A stretch of DNA of 64,000 bases from Pseudomonas alkylphenolica (GCF_016009175.1 NZ_JADUCM010000009.1:105052-169051), one strand, 5' to 3'; counted from the stretch's first letter, positions 11,561-24,068 are shown. Program-made: numbers and translations. Notes: generated from the letters alone by a model not told the origin.

Positions 11561-12925
11561 TTATGCGCCGCCTACGATCGGCTTGGCCAGGTTCGGGCGC
11601 AGGGCTTCGCTGCCTGTAACAGGGGCGACGCCGGCCTCGAACTCCGGACGGAAATACTTGATGGCACTGCCCAGCGGCTCGACGGCGCCCGGTGCGTGGG
11701 CGCAGAAAGTGCGGCCAGGGCCGAGGAAGTTGACCAGACCCAGCAGGGTCTCGATGTCTTCCGCCTTGCCTTGACCCTTCTCCAGGGCGCGCAGCATTTT
11801 CACGCTCCACGGCAAACCATCGCGACACGGGGTGCACCAGCCGCAGGATTCGCGGGCGAAGAACTCTTCCATGTTGCGCAGCAGCGAGACCATGCTGATG
11901 CTGTCGTCCACCGCCATCGCCAGGCCTGTACCCATGCGGGTGCCGACCTTGGCAATGCCGCCGGCATACATCTGGGCATCCAGGTGCTCGGGCAGCAGGA
12001 AGCCTGTGCCGGCGCCACCAGGCTGCCAGCACTTGAGCTTGAAGCCGTCGCGCATGCCACCGGCGTAGTCTTCGAACAGTTCGCGGGCGGTAACGCCGAA
12101 GGGCAGTTCCCACAGGCCCGGGTTCTTGACCTTGCCGGAGAAGCCCATCAGCTTGGTGCCGTGGTCTTCGGAGCCTTCGCGTGCCAGCGACTTGTACCAG
12201 TCAACGCCGTTGCCGACGATGGCAGGGACGTTGCACAGGGTTTCGACGTTGTTCACGCAGGTCGGCTTGCCCCAGACGCCAACGGCGGCAGGGAAGGGCG
12301 GCTTGGAGCGCGGGTTGGCACGGCGGCCTTCGAGGGAGTTGATCAGTGCGGTTTCTTCACCGCAGATGTAACGCCCGGCGCCGGTGTGCACGAACAGTTC
12401 GAAGTCGAAGCCGCTGCCAAGAATGTTCTTGCCCAGCAGGCCTGCGGCCTTGGCTTCGTCGATGGCGCGGTTGAGGTTCTTCGCTGCCGTGGTGTACTCA
12501 CCGCGCAGGAAGATGTAGCCGCGGTAGGCTTTCAGCGCACGGGCGCTGATCAGCATGCCTTCGACCAGCAGATGGGGCTGTTGCTCCATCAGCATGCGGT
12601 CTTTCCAGGTGTTCGGTTCCATTTCGTCCGCGTTGCACAGCAGGTAGCGGATGTTCATGGATTCGTCTTTGGGCATCAGGCCCCATTTGATGCCGGTGGG
12701 GAAGCCCGCACCGCCACGGCCCTTGAGGCCGGAATCTTTAACGGTCTGGACGATATCGTCCTGGGACATCTGCGCAAAGGCCTTGCGGGCGGCAGCGTAG
12801 CCGTCCTTGGCCTGGTACTCGTCGAACCACACCGGCTCGCCGTCGTCACGCAGGCGCCAGGTCAGCGGATGGGTCTCGGCCGAACGGGCGATGCGGTTGG
12901 CAGGGCCGAAGGAAGTGATGGTCAT
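11561..12925 (-). CDS. nuoF: NADH-quinone oxidoreductase subunit F, NADH- and FMN-binding
   Basis: NuoF is the electron entry point of complex I. It oxidises NADH, passes the electrons to FMN and on to cluster N3. The 454-aa protein has the nucleotide/FMN motif [10 protein letters not shown] (69-78). The 4Fe-4S ligands are Cys361, Cys364 and Cys367 (SCGWCTPC) with Cys408 ([10 protein letters not shown]). The start ATG overlaps the nuoE stop by 4 nt. The next gene, nuoG, is unusually far (130 nt). Confidence 0.97.
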   Translation of the reverse strand: MTITSFGPANRIARSAETHPLTWRLRDDGEPVWFDEYQAKDGYAAARKAFAQMSQDDIVQTVKDSGLKGRGGAGFPTGIKWGLMPKDESMNIRYLLCNADEMEPNTWKDRMLMEQQPHLLVEGMLISARALKAYRGYIFLRGEYTTAAKNLNRAIDEAKAAGLLGKNILGSGFDFELFVHTGAGRYICGEETALINSLEGRRANPRSKPPFPAAVGVWGKPTCVNNVETLCNVPAIVGNGVDWYKSLAREGSEDHGTKLMGFSGKVKNPGLWELPFGVTARELFEDYAGGMRDGFKLKCWQPGGAGTGFLLPEHLDAQMYAGGIAKVGTRMGTGLAMAVDDSISMVSLLRNMEEFFARESCGWCTPCRDGLPWSVKMLRALEKGQGKAEDIETLLGLVNFLGPGRTFCAHAPGAVEPLGSAIKYFRPEFEAGVAPVTGSEALRPNLAKPIVGGA

Positions 12926-13419
12926 ACGTAACCCTCCAGCAACTTGGAGACGCCAGCAGGCTGGACATCGCCAAAGGTGTCGTCGTCGATCATCAGTGCC
13001 GGGGCCTTGTCGCAGTTACCCAGGCAGCAGACCGGCAGCAGCGTGAAGCGGCCATCGGCGGTGGTCTGGCCGAGGCCAATGCCCAGCTCGCTCTGGATCT
13101 GGCTGACCACGGACTCGTGGCCGCCGATGTAGCAGACCATGCTGTCGCAGACGCGGATGATGTGCCGGCCAACCGGCTGACGGAAGATCTGACTATAGAA
13201 GGTGGCCACGCCTTCGACGTCGCTGGCAGGGATGCCGAGCACTTCGCCAATGGCGTAGATGGCGCCGTCCGGCACCCAGCCGCGTTCCTTCTGAACGATC
13301 TTCAGGGCTTCGATGGACGCCGCGCGCGGGTCCTCGTAGTGATGCATCTCGTGCTCGATGGCCGAGCGCTCGGTTTCGCTCAGGGCGAAACGGTCGGTTT
13401 GGATAAGCGTGCTGTTCAT
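12922..13419 (-). CDS. nuoE: NADH-quinone oxidoreductase subunit E
   Basis: NuoE is a thioredoxin-like 2Fe-2S subunit (cluster N1a) of the NADH dehydrogenase module. Its 165 aa carry the four ligands Cys91 and Cys96 ([11 protein letters not shown]) and Cys132 and Cys136 ([10 protein letters not shown]), close to C92, C97, C133 and C137 of E. coli. The gene starts 2 bp after nuoCD and overlaps nuoF. Confidence 0.97.
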   Translation of the reverse strand: MNSTLIQTDRFALSETERSAIEHEMHHYEDPRAASIEALKIVQKERGWVPDGAIYAIGEVLGIPASDVEGVATFYSQIFRQPVGRHIIRVCDSMVCYIGGHESVVSQIQSELGIGLGQTTADGRFTLLPVCCLGNCDKAPALMIDDDTFGDVQPAGVSKLLEGYV

Positions 13420-13421
13420 GC

Positions 13422-15221
<1,800 letters not shown>

Positions 15222-15281
15222 TCAACGTAGAGAATGAAGCCAGGCTGCCTGTCGCGCATGCGCAGGCAACAGGTCGCTGGA

Positions 15282-15959
15282 TCAGACTTCGTCGGGGCTG
15301 CGCAGGTTGGTGACCTGGATGCGCTGTTCACGGCGTTGCTCTTTCTGCGACGGCATCTCGGCACGGTAAATGCCTTGATCACCGACAACCCAGGAAAGAG
15401 GACGACGCTCCTGGCCAATCGACTCCTGCAACAGCATCAAGCCTTGCAGGAAGGCTTCAGGGCGAGGCGGGCAGCCGGGCACATAGACATCCACGGGGAG
15501 GAACTTGTCGACCCCCTGAACGACCGAGTAAATGTCGTACATGCCGCCGGAGTTGGCGCACGAACCCATGGAGATGACCCACTTCGGCTCAAGCATCTGC
15601 TCGTACAGGCGCTGGATGATCGGCGCCATCTTGATGAAGCAGGTGCCGGCGATGACCATGAAGTCGGCCTGACGCGGCGATGCCCGGATGACCTCGGCGC
15701 CGAAGCGGGCGATGTCGTGGGGCGCCGTGAACGCCGTGGTCATTTCCACGTAGCAGCAAGAGAGGCCGAAGTTGTACGGCCACAGGGAGTTTTTACGCCC
15801 CCAGTTGACCGCACCACTGAGCACATCTTCAAGTTTGCCCATGAAGATGTTCTTGTGGACCTGGTCCTCTAGCAGCGAATCGGAGACGGTTTCCCGCTCT
15901 CCGATTGGATATTGCTCGTTAGGCGCATCCGGGTCGATTCTGGTGAGATTGTATTGCAT
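15282..15959 (-). CDS. nuoB: NADH-quinone oxidoreductase subunit B, cluster N2
   Basis: NuoB holds the terminal 4Fe-4S cluster N2 that reduces quinone. The start is ATG 15959 ([10 protein letters not shown]), with GAGG eight bases upstream; a TTG two codons earlier is less likely. The 225-aa protein has the adjacent cysteine ligands Cys68-Cys69 ([10 protein letters not shown]), then Cys134 (GSCANSGG) and Cys163 (PGCPPRP). It lies 10 bp after nuoA. Confidence 0.97.
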   Translation of the reverse strand: MQYNLTRIDPDAPNEQYPIGERETVSDSLLEDQVHKNIFMGKLEDVLSGAVNWGRKNSLWPYNFGLSCCYVEMTTAFTAPHDIARFGAEVIRASPRQADFMVIAGTCFIKMAPIIQRLYEQMLEPKWVISMGSCANSGGMYDIYSVVQGVDKFLPVDVYVPGCPPRPEAFLQGLMLLQESIGQERRPLSWVVGDQGIYRAEMPSQKEQRREQRIQVTNLRSPDEV

Positions 15960-15969
15960 TGCCAAAGCC

Positions 15970-16383
15970 TCATTGTTTCAGCTTCGCTTGCCGCTTACGG
16001 CGGGATTCCGGCGCCCAATCAAGAGCCCCCACCCGATAAAGGTAGACAAGACCTGCCAACAGAATTGCTATGAAAACGAGAGCTTCGACGAATCCGGTCC
16101 AGCCGCTTTCGCGGACGGACACAGACCATGCAAAGAGAAAGAGGGCTTCGATATCGAAGATCACGAACAGCATCGCGACCAGATAGAATTTGGCTGACAG
16201 GCGCAAGCGGGCGCCGCCAGTAGGCAGCATGCCGGATTCGAACGGTTCGTTTTTGCTGCGGCCCCAGGCCTTGCTACCGAGCAGGGCAGACAGACCGAGC
16301 ATGAAGGCACACAGGCCAACGACACCGAAAAGGAAAATGGCAAAGCCCCAGTTGTGGGCGATGAGTCCTGTCGAATCGGGCAT
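15970..16383 (-). CDS. nuoA: NADH-quinone oxidoreductase subunit A, first gene of nuo operon
   Basis: This 137-aa membrane subunit has three hydrophobic spans. The conserved cytosolic loop contains [20 protein letters not shown]. It starts at ATG 16383 with AAGGA about eight bases upstream. It is the first gene of the operon, so transcription should begin in the 358-bp region to its right, which holds an inverted repeat at 16400-16415 and a Fur-box-like site at 16633-16651. Confidence 0.96.
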   Translation of the reverse strand: MPDSTGLIAHNWGFAIFLFGVVGLCAFMLGLSALLGSKAWGRSKNEPFESGMLPTGGARLRLSAKFYLVAMLFVIFDIEALFLFAWSVSVRESGWTGFVEALVFIAILLAGLVYLYRVGALDWAPESRRKRQAKLKQ

Positions 16384-16399
16384 GCTGAAAATCCTTATA

Positions 16400-16415
16400 C
16401 AGAGACCAGTCTCTG
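16400..16415. promoter_or_regulatory. Inverted repeat in nuoA leader
   Basis: CAGAGAC-CA-GTCTCTG is a 7-bp perfect inverted repeat with a 2-nt centre, located 17 bp upstream of the nuoA start codon next to its ribosome-binding site. It could be a protein operator or, as RNA, a 6-bp stem with a 4-nt loop near the Shine-Dalgarno. Confidence 0.4.
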
Positions 16416-16632
16416 CGGCTTGGAAAGTAGTGGAGCAGTGACGATATGTCGCAGCGGAATCTATCGTGCTGATTTTATGGGTAAACCCGGTGCAAGTAAA
16501 ATTTCTGCAGCAAATTTATTCGTAGCATTAAGAACAAAAATCTTTCGTAACACGCTGCAGGCCGCATGGGACGGGCATTGTCCCGGGTTTTGTTAATTAT
16601 GTTTCTTGCACGGTGTAATGAAGTTGTAAATT

Positions 16633-16651
16633 CGTAATGATAATTAATATC
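16633..16651. promoter_or_regulatory. Fur-box-like site upstream of nuo operon
   Basis: CGTAATGATAATTAATATC matches the 19-bp Fur consensus GATAATGATAATCATTATC at 15 of 19 positions by hand alignment. It also centres a palindrome AATGAT-N7-ATCATT (16636-16654). On the minus strand a TTGTAT/AATTAT pair overlaps it and could be a promoter. It is about 250 bp upstream of nuoA. Confidence 0.45.
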
Positions 16652-16741
16652 ATTTGACTCGATACAATTCATCCCACTGTTACGGTCAACTACAAAGTTG
16701 TGCGGCATGAGTATCTCCCGCAAGTTTCGGTGCCGGGTGTT

Positions 16742-17404
16742 TTAACCGAATTTATCCTGGCGTGCCGCGGTCTGGATCAAGGTTTTTGCCGATCGCTGGG
16801 TGTGCACTGAAGCGGCAATGGCCCATTGTCCCAGCCAGTAGGCGAGGATGATCAGGTAGGGCGCGGCTTGAAAATGGCCGACAAAGCGGTCAATGCCGAT
16901 CAGGCTGTCGGAAAATACAAAGGCGATGGCGCCCAGCGCGGCCGGGCCACCACACGCCAGGGCGCGCCAGAGCATGGCGCTGATGGCCAGGGCGTATACC
17001 GTCACCGGGATCAGCAGTTCACCCAGGCCGTGACTAATCAGTACGCTCAGCAGTACACCGCCAACCACTGCCGACACCGCCAGCGCCCAGGTGGCCAACC
17101 GGCGTGTTTCGCTCAGGTAGGCGCGCAAATAGGCCAGGTGGGCGCAGAGAAACGCCGCCAGGCCAAATACGAACAGGTCGCCTGGAACGGCCAGGAGGAT
17201 GTCGCCGAGGAGTGAGAAACCCAGGCCTACGGCAATCCAGCGTCGGTAAGCGCAAGGTGCTGCGGTCCGGAGCCAGACAATAAGGGCGATGACAGGAATG
17301 GGTTTGACGGCAAGACCGAGCAGCGCGTTCTGGCTGGCCAGTGCATATATATAGATGGCTGCAGCTGTCAGGGCCAGGCTGAGCAGCGTAACGGGGCGGG
17401 GCAT
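16742..17404 (-). CDS. YhhN/TMEM86-family membrane protein (lysoplasmalogenase-like)
   Basis: The start is ATG 17404 (MPRPVTLLSLALT), with AAGGA seven bases upstream. The 220-aa protein is almost entirely hydrophobic, with about eight spans. The sequence LGFSLLGDILLAVPG and the late segment FVFSDSLIGIDRFVG carry the two conserved aspartate motifs of the YhhN family. Characterised members (TMEM86B, Legionella homologues) cleave the vinyl-ether bond of lysoplasmalogens. The bacterial substrate is usually unknown, so the enzyme activity is an inference. It stands alone, downstream of aceA and separated from it by a terminator. Confidence 0.75.
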   Translation of the reverse strand: MPRPVTLLSLALTAAAIYIYALASQNALLGLAVKPIPVIALIVWLRTAAPCAYRRWIAVGLGFSLLGDILLAVPGDLFVFGLAAFLCAHLAYLRAYLSETRRLATWALAVSAVVGGVLLSVLISHGLGELLIPVTVYALAISAMLWRALACGGPAALGAIAFVFSDSLIGIDRFVGHFQAAPYLIILAYWLGQWAIAASVHTQRSAKTLIQTAARQDKFG

Positions 17405-17512
17405 GGCCAGTCCTTGGTGTTGTTGTGCACCTAGCATAGCCACTGGGGATTTATAGGGAAGGGGTGAATCGGCCGAATCACGCGGCACTGTGGAAGTCCG
17501 CGGCCACAAAAA

Positions 17513-17550
17513 ACAAGACCCGGAGCCCCATCACAGGCCCCGGGTTTTGT
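17513..17550 (-). terminator. Rho-independent terminator of aceA
   Basis: In the minus-strand RNA, ACCCGGGGCC pairs with GGCTCCGGGT (one G-U pair) across an 8-nt loop, followed by CTTGTTTTTTG. It lies ~30 bp after the aceA stop. Confidence 0.8.
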
Positions 17551-17582
17551 CTGTTACCCGAATTTCAGCAACCGATCAATGA

Positions 17583-18908
17583 TCAGTGGAACTGCTCTTC
17601 TTCAGTCGAGCCGGTCAGTGCGGTTACCGAAGACTTGCCACCCTGGATAACGGTGGTCATGTCGTCGAAGTAGCCGGTGCCGACTTCTTGCTGGTGAGCA
17701 ACGAAGGTGTAGCCTTTCGAAGCGTCAGCGAACTCTTGCTCTTGCAGTTTCACGTAGGCGGTCATGTCGTTGCGGGCGTAGTCGTGCGCCAGGTTGAACA
17801 TGCCGTGCCACATGTTGTGGATACCGGCCAGGGTGATGAACTGGTGCTTGTAACCCATGGCCGACAGTTCGCGCTGGAACTTGGCAATGGTGGCGTCGTC
17901 CAGGTTCTTCTTCCAGTTGAAGGAAGGCGAGCAGTTGTACGACAGGATCTGGTCCGGGTATTCCTTCTTGATCGCTTCGGCGAAGCGACGGGCTTCTTCC
18001 AGGTCCGGCTTGGCGGTTTCGCACCAGATCAGGTCGGCGTAAGGGGCGTAGGCCAGGCCACGGGCAATGGCTTGGTCCAGGCCGGCACGCACTTTGTAGA
18101 AACCTTCCTGGGTACGCTCACCGATTACGAACGGCTGGTCGTACGGGTCGCAGTCGCTGGTCAGCAGGTCAGCGGCGTTGGCGTCGGTACGGGCCAGGAT
18201 GATGGTCGGTACGCCGGCAACGTCGGCTGCCAGACGGGCAGCGGTCAGCTTCTGTACAGCTTCCTGGGTCGGTACCAGAACTTTGCCGCCCATGTGGCCG
18301 CATTTCTTCACCGAAGCCAGCTGGTCTTCGAAGTGAACGCCGGCGGCGCCTGCTTCGATCATGTTCTTCATCAGTTCGTAGGCGTTCAGAACGCCGCCGA
18401 AACCGGCTTCGGCGTCAGCCACGATTGGTGCGAAGTAGTCGACGTAGCCTTCGTCACCCGGGTTCTTGCCCGCTTTCCACTGGATCTGGTCAGCGCGGCG
18501 GAACGAGTTGTTGATGCGCTTGACCACGGTTGGAACCGAATCCACCGGGTACAGCGACTGGTCTGGGTACATGGACTCGGCCGAGTTGTTGTCGGCAGCC
18601 ACTTGCCAGCCGGACAGGTAGATAGCCTGGATACCGGCTTTAACCTGTTGTACAGCCTGGCCGCCGGTCAGGGCGCCCATGCAGTTGACGAAATCTTTTT
18701 CCGGGCGGAAGGATGGGTGTGCACCCTGGGTGACCAGCTTCCACAGCTTCTCGGCACCCATGCGGGCCAGGGTGTGCTCAGGCTGGACCGAGCCACGCAG
18801 ACGTACGACATCAGCGGCGGTGTAGGTACGGGTCACGCCTTTCCAGCGCGGGTTTTCGGCCCAGTCTTTTTCGAGGGCTGCAATTTGCTGTTCGCGTGTC
18901 AGTGCCAT
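17583..18908 (-). CDS. aceA: Isocitrate lyase
   Basis: This enzyme cleaves isocitrate to succinate and glyoxylate, the first step of the glyoxylate shunt, needed for growth on acetate and fatty acids. The start is taken as MALTREQQ (ATG 18908), with GAGG upstream, giving 441 aa; an in-frame ATG 15 codons upstream lacks a good site. The catalytic motif KKCGHMGGK is complete with Cys203, and the metal-binding segments ([21 protein letters not shown]) and the WHGMFNL region are intact. It is of the E. coli-size class. It competes with the two isocitrate dehydrogenases encoded 8 kb away. A palindrome upstream (19302-19327) may be a regulator site. Confidence 0.97.
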   Translation of the reverse strand: MALTREQQIAALEKDWAENPRWKGVTRTYTAADVVRLRGSVQPEHTLARMGAEKLWKLVTQGAHPSFRPEKDFVNCMGALTGGQAVQQVKAGIQAIYLSGWQVAADNNSAESMYPDQSLYPVDSVPTVVKRINNSFRRADQIQWKAGKNPGDEGYVDYFAPIVADAEAGFGGVLNAYELMKNMIEAGAAGVHFEDQLASVKKCGHMGGKVLVPTQEAVQKLTAARLAADVAGVPTIILARTDANAADLLTSDCDPYDQPFVIGERTQEGFYKVRAGLDQAIARGLAYAPYADLIWCETAKPDLEEARRFAEAIKKEYPDQILSYNCSPSFNWKKNLDDATIAKFQRELSAMGYKHQFITLAGIHNMWHGMFNLAHDYARNDMTAYVKLQEQEFADASKGYTFVAHQQEVGTGYFDDMTTVIQGGKSSVTALTGSTEEEQFH

Positions 18909-19394
18909 GGAAATAAACCTCGTCGCATCGGTCTTGGAAAAATTCTCGCTCACACAGCGCAGATCAGAAGCCTGGCGTCAGTCATGTTCAGCGATTTTGC
19001 GACGGTCGAACGATGGGGCTCGACGGGGGAAGTGAGCAGGGGCGGGCGAGGTCTTCGCTGCAGGGTGGCTCGTGGTTGCCGAACTGCAGTGAACAGTGCT
19101 GCCGGGTGCCTCTTGATGCGCTTCCGTCCCTCGGGACAACTTCGTTCCAGTCGCAATCTCGTCAAACTGCCTTGTGGGCTGTACAGACACGAGTCGGCTC
19201 AGGTGGGTAGGTTAGAGCGCGGCTCGAAGGCCCTTGCCAGGGCCTCTGATTAGCGGGAGCGGGGCCATCATGCCTTTACCAAATGTGGTCGTCAAATGTT
19301 TTGTAGTGCTTTTTTATCACCACTACATCTTTTGTCTAATACGACCCATCAGTCAGTTCCGAGGCCGTTGGTCGAGGCCTTGATTTACCTGGGT
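18909..19394. other. Long aceA upstream region, regulatory
   Basis: This 486-bp gap holds no convincing gene. Its distal end (19280-19350) is A+T rich and contains the inverted repeat TGTAGTG-N12-CACTACA. The proximal 300 bp are G+C rich with no obvious structure beyond short repeats. A long leader or a distal promoter for aceA is likely. Confidence 0.5.
19302..19327. promoter_or_regulatory. TGTAGTG-N12-CACTACA palindrome upstream of aceA
   Basis: Perfect 7-bp arms separated by 12 bp in an A+T-rich stretch about 395 bp upstream of the aceA start. From memory, the TGTAGT/ACTACA pattern resembles sites of RccR, the RpiR-family KDPG-responsive regulator known to control aceA in Pseudomonas. The assignment is an inference. 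Confidence 0.45.
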
Positions 19395-20129
19395 TCAGTC
19401 CAGCGCGTCGACTTTTACACGTAGTGTCACGTTTTCACCGCGCTGGGTACTGTAATTGAGGCTTGACGCGTTGCGATCAGACTGGCTCTGCTGGTTCACA
19501 CCCGCCAGGGTGATCCATTCACCCAGCTTGCCACTGACGGTTGTGTCGGTACTTTGAACCTTCACTACATCGGGACGTTCCTGGCTCATCCGGTCATTAT
19601 TGGTGCTGATGCTCAGGTTGACGGTGTCGCCATTGACCCGCGCGGTGACGTAAAAGCCCTGGGTGACATTGCGGTATTCAGTGTCGCTTTGCAGTCGGCC
19701 ATAACCGTCGGTGCTGGTACTGGTGACGGGAATGCTCTGGCCGGTCTGGATCAGTGCCGGGCTGCCTTCGGTGGCCTGGATCTGCTGCATGCCGCCTTCG
19801 CGGTTGGCGGTACCGTAGTGAATGATGCGGGCGTTGCCGCGGTTGTCCTGGAAATTGCTGTCGTTGTTGTCGACGCTGATCAGCAGGCGGCGCTGGGCGG
19901 TGTCGAGCTGTTGCAGCAGTGCGCGCAGGTCATCGATCCGTTCAGGGGCTGCGTTGACGATCAGTTTGTTTTCGAAGGCGCTGACGGTGCCGTCTTTGCC
20001 GAGAAAGGACTGTGCGGTGGGGAGCAGTTCGGCGCTGGTGCGGTGGTTCAGCGGCAGGACTTCGGTGGCAGCCAGGGTGCTGAGGCTGAACGACAGAAGC
20101 AGGGAGGCAAGCAGGGGGCGTAGCGGCAT
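19395..20129 (-). CDS. Exported protein with secretin/TonB short N-terminal-like domain
   Basis: The start is ATG 20129 (MPLRPLLASLLLSFSLSTLAA), with GGAG nine bases upstream. The first ~20 residues form a signal peptide. The mature 220-residue protein begins with a secretin N-domain-like unit (EVLPLNHRTSAELLPTAQSFL, then IVNAAPERIDDLRALLQQLDTAQRRLLISV) as found in the N0/N1 domains of secretins. It lacks the beta-barrel secretin domain. The rest is beta-rich with repeats of polar residues. It likely acts in the periplasm. No secretion or pilus genes are nearby, so its partner is unknown. Confidence 0.6.
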   Translation of the reverse strand: MPLRPLLASLLLSFSLSTLAATEVLPLNHRTSAELLPTAQSFLGKDGTVSAFENKLIVNAAPERIDDLRALLQQLDTAQRRLLISVDNNDSNFQDNRGNARIIHYGTANREGGMQQIQATEGSPALIQTGQSIPVTSTSTDGYGRLQSDTEYRNVTQGFYVTARVNGDTVNLSISTNNDRMSQERPDVVKVQSTDTTVSGKLGEWITLAGVNQQSQSDRNASSLNYSTQRGENVTLRVKVDALD

Positions 20130-20190
20130 GTCCGTAATCTCCGCGGGTAGAGCGGACATGATGGCAAATTTGTCGGGGTTTTGCTCAAGA

Positions 20191-20216
20191 GCAGGAGCCG
20201 GCATGCCGGCTCCTGC
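20191..20216. repeat. Perfect 26-bp palindrome, REP-like or terminator
   Basis: A 13-bp arm, GCAGGAGCCGGCA, is followed directly by its exact complement. It lies between the GNAT stop (20222) and the following gene on the same strand. It shares GGAGCCGGC...GCCGGC with the REP doublet at 42552-42609. It may terminate the roxA-GNAT transcript. Confidence 0.6.
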
Positions 20217-20221
20217 ATCCT

Positions 20222-20656
20222 TCAGGCCAGCTCGCGGGACTCGCGAACCATGTCCACGTGCGGAATTCCTGCTTCGAGGAACTCCTCGCTGACCACCTTG
20301 AAGCCAAGGCGCTCGTAAAACGGCGTGGCATGCACCTGGGCGCTGAGCATCTGCTGCTTGAGGTCGCGGTTTTGCGCTTCGACGATAACCGCCTGCATCA
20401 GTGCGTCACCGACTTTCAGGCCGCGCCAGTCCTTGAGGACCGACACACGACCGATCTGGCCGTCAGGCAGCAGGCGGGCGGTGCCGATCGGGTAGTCACC
20501 CTCAAGGGCCAGAAAATGCACGGCGCTGTCATCGTCGGCATCCCACTCCAGTTCCGGCGGTACGCTTTGCTCGGCGATGAACACGGCTTCGCGAATGCGG
20601 CGGATATCAGTGTTGTCTTTGTGCCAGTCGGCAAGGCGGACGCGGATCTTATTCAT
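20222..20656 (-). CDS. GNAT-family N-acetyltransferase (ElaA/YjcF-like)
   Basis: This 144-aa protein from ATG 20656 shows the GNAT fold: REAVFIAEQSVPPELEWDADD at the N-terminus, IGRVSVLKDWRGLKVGDALM as the acetyl-CoA-binding motif A (V-x-x-x-x-R-x-x-G-x-G/A), and PFYERLGFKVVSEEFLEAGIPHVDM at the C-terminus. The last motif is typical of the COG2153 subgroup. The substrate is unknown. Its start lies inside the end of roxA (8-nt overlap, CCAATGAATAA), so the two are translated together. Confidence 0.8.
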   Translation of the reverse strand: MNKIRVRLADWHKDNTDIRRIREAVFIAEQSVPPELEWDADDDSAVHFLALEGDYPIGTARLLPDGQIGRVSVLKDWRGLKVGDALMQAVIVEAQNRDLKQQMLSAQVHATPFYERLGFKVVSEEFLEAGIPHVDMVRESRELA

Positions 20657-21815
20657 TGGCAAATCCCAAACTTCCCTGTTTGACCAGTTCGCAGATCAAT
20701 GTAATGCCTTGATCGTTTTCAAGCCACTGTTCCAGGTTTTCGATATGCAATGCATCGGCGGCGCAGATCAGCTTCAGCAGCTCGCGCAGGTCGCCCGGCA
20801 GCAGACGGCTCTGGCCGCTGGCGAACAGCAGCAGGTTGTCGTCGACTTCGGACCAGGCCAGGCGTGCGCTCGGGTTGCGGATCAGGATCGCGCCCTGGGC
20901 CAGGCTTTCGATCAACTCGACTTCATCCAGCGGCTCGCCGCTGACCAGTTCCGGGTAGCGTGGCTCGGTCATGAACTGGCCGAACCAGGTCAGCAGCAGG
21001 CGCTCGTCGCCCATGTGCTCGGTGAGCAGGCTTTTCAGGCGGTCCAGTGCGTCGTGCTGGATCTGGTGCGGGTCGCTGACCGGCTGGGCGTCGGCATCGC
21101 TGTAGCGCTCTTCGTCCGGCAGGAATTGGCTGAGGAAGTCGGTGAAGTGGGTCAGTACTTCTGCGGCGCTCGGGGCGCGGAAGCCTACCGAGTAGGTCAG
21201 GCAGTCGTCTTCGGCGACGCCGAAGTGAGCCAGGCGTGGCGGCAGGTAGAGCATGTCGCCAGGCTCCAGGGTCCACTCGTCGCTTTGTTCGAATTCGGCG
21301 AGGATGCGCAGGTCGGCGTGCTCAAGCAGCGGGCTGTCGCTGTTGCACATCTGGCCGATCTTCCAGTTGCGTTTGCCCTGGCCTTGCAGCAGGAACACAT
21401 CGTAGTTGTCGAAGTGCGGGCCAACACTGCCACCCGGGGCGGCAAAGCTGATCATCACGTCATCGACGCGCCAGCTCGGCAGGAAGCGGAAATGCTCCAG
21501 CAGCTCGCCGACTTCCGGAACAAACTGGTCGACTGCCTGCACCAGCAGGGTCCAGTCACGCTCGGGCAGGGTGCTGAACGCGTCTTCCTCGAACGGACCG
21601 CGACGCAGCTCCCACGGGCGCTCGCCGTGCTCGATGACCAGGCGCGATTCGACTTCTTCTTCCAGGGCCAGGCCGGCCAGTTCGTCGGCATCGATCGGGC
21701 TTTCGAAGTCCGGGAAGGCCTGGCGTACCAGCAGGGGTTTCTTCTGCCAGTAGTCGCGCATGAATTCACGGGCGGTGAGACCGCCCAGCAGCTGCAGTGG
21801 AGTATCAGGATTCAT
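20649..21815 (-). CDS. roxA: Ribosomal protein uL16 arginine hydroxylase (JmjC/cupin)
   Basis: This is a homologue of E. coli YcfD/RoxA, a 2-oxoglutarate/Fe(II) oxygenase that hydroxylates an arginine of ribosomal protein uL16. The start is ATG 21815 (MNPDTPLQLLGG), giving 388 aa. The iron-binding HxD motif is His134-Asp136 (GPHFDNYDVF), and the distal His is His197 (LPPRLAHFG). The C-terminal half contains the winged-helix dimer region of the bacterial family. In E. coli roxA also lies near purB-hflD-mnmA-nudJ, so synteny supports orthology. It overlaps the GNAT gene. Confidence 0.9.
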   Translation of the reverse strand: MNPDTPLQLLGGLTAREFMRDYWQKKPLLVRQAFPDFESPIDADELAGLALEEEVESRLVIEHGERPWELRRGPFEEDAFSTLPERDWTLLVQAVDQFVPEVGELLEHFRFLPSWRVDDVMISFAAPGGSVGPHFDNYDVFLLQGQGKRNWKIGQMCNSDSPLLEHADLRILAEFEQSDEWTLEPGDMLYLPPRLAHFGVAEDDCLTYSVGFRAPSAAEVLTHFTDFLSQFLPDEERYSDADAQPVSDPHQIQHDALDRLKSLLTEHMGDERLLLTWFGQFMTEPRYPELVSGEPLDEVELIESLAQGAILIRNPSARLAWSEVDDNLLLFASGQSRLLPGDLRELLKLICAADALHIENLEQWLENDQGITLICELVKQGSLGFANE

Positions 21816-21849
21816 GTGTAACCTATTGAAAAAAAGTAATTTTCTTTCG

Positions 21850-21879
21850 GTAAAAAACACGCCCGGCTAAGCCGGGCGT
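21850..21879 (-). terminator. Rho-independent terminator of purB
   Basis: The minus-strand RNA forms the stem CGCCCGGC/GCCGGGCG with a 3-nt loop (21860-21878), followed by TGTTTTTTACC. It lies 20 bp after the purB stop. Confidence 0.88.
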
Positions 21880-21897
21880 TTACGCGCAGGGCGTAGA

Positions 21898-23364
<1,467 letters not shown>

Positions 23365-23399
23365 TCAATCAAACAGTGGGTCGGCATACACCGGGTCTA

Positions 23400-23441
23400 G
23401 TGGGAGCTGGCGTAGCCGGCGATGGGCTGCGCTGCAGCCCC
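23400..23441. repeat. REP-like element, 'GGAGCTGGCG' family
   Basis: GTGGGAGCTGGCGTAGCCGG is followed by CGATGGGCTGC-GCT-GCAGCCC, which contains the hairpin GGCTGC/GCAGCC. The element lies between hflD and purB and resembles those at 46169 and 47676. Confidence 0.6.
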
Positions 23442-23447
23442 TGAAAA

Positions 23448-24068
23448 TCAGCCGCGCAACATCGGATACAGTTCTTTGAGCAGCTTGCGCCGGCTGACCA
23501 CCAGTTGCCAGCGGTGGCCGCCCAGCTGTCGCCACAGGCGCGCAGCGCGAATACCGGCGAGCAGCAGGGCGCGGATCTTCGAAGCATTGCTCGGTTGCTG
23601 CAGGTGGCGCATGTCGCCATGCACCTGGATGCGCTGGCGCAAGGTGCTCAGCGTGTCTTGATACAGCGCGCCACTGGAGGCGATGACATTTTCATGGACC
23701 AGGCCAAAGTGGTCGGCCTGGGACTGAATTTGCGGCAGGCGATTGCCGATCACATCGAGCATGTCGCCGCGCTTGGCCAGCTGGCGCTCAAGGCCGAGCA
23801 TCGACAGCGCGTAGCGCAGTGGCTCGCGTTGCAGGCTGCCCGGATCGCGTTCCAGGGCGCTGGCCAGTGCGCGGTAACCGTCGCGCAGGTTGAGGTCGTC
23901 GCCACCGAACACCTCCAGGGTGTTCTGCGGGTCGCGCACCAGCAGGCTGCCCAGCATGCAGCCGAGGTTGGCCTCGCTGGCCTGGCCGGTGCGGGCAATG
24001 CGATCGACCAGCACCGCCGCCTGGAACACGCCACCGAGGGCGATCAGTTGCTCCTGGATCGAGCTCAT
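23448..24068 (-). CDS. hflD: High frequency lysogenisation protein HflD homologue
   Basis: This 206-aa, all-helical peripheral membrane protein starts at [15 protein letters not shown]. In E. coli, HflD binds lambda CII and hinders lysogeny; its cellular role remains unclear. It has the expected size and the conserved segments [13 protein letters not shown] and [21 protein letters not shown]. The start overlaps the mnmA stop by one base (TGATG), which signals coupling, and purB follows. The mnmA-hflD-purB order is widely conserved. Confidence 0.92.
   Translation of the reverse strand: MSSIQEQLIALGGVFQAAVLVDRIARTGQASEANLGCMLGSLLVRDPQNTLEVFGGDDLNLRDGYRALASALERDPGSLQREPLRYALSMLGLERQLAKRGDMLDVIGNRLPQIQSQADHFGLVHENVIASSGALYQDTLSTLRQRIQVHGDMRHLQQPSNASKIRALLLAGIRAARLWRQLGGHRWQLVVSRRKLLKELYPMLRG

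Larger units (their letters stand above)
16384..16741. other. nuo promoter region, no gene seen
   Basis: This 358-bp A+T-rich spacer lies between the YhhN-family gene and nuoA, both on the minus strand. It holds the inverted repeat at 16400-16415, a weak hairpin GGGAC/GTCCC at 16568-16584, and the Fur-box-like sequence at 16633-16651. Small open frames here have no family resemblance or good ribosome-binding sites. Confidence 0.6.

Noticed and set aside
16475..16723. 82-codon minus-strand open frame upstream of nuoA
   Set aside because: It covers the A+T-rich promoter and Fur-box-like site, has no good ribosome-binding site and no protein-like composition.
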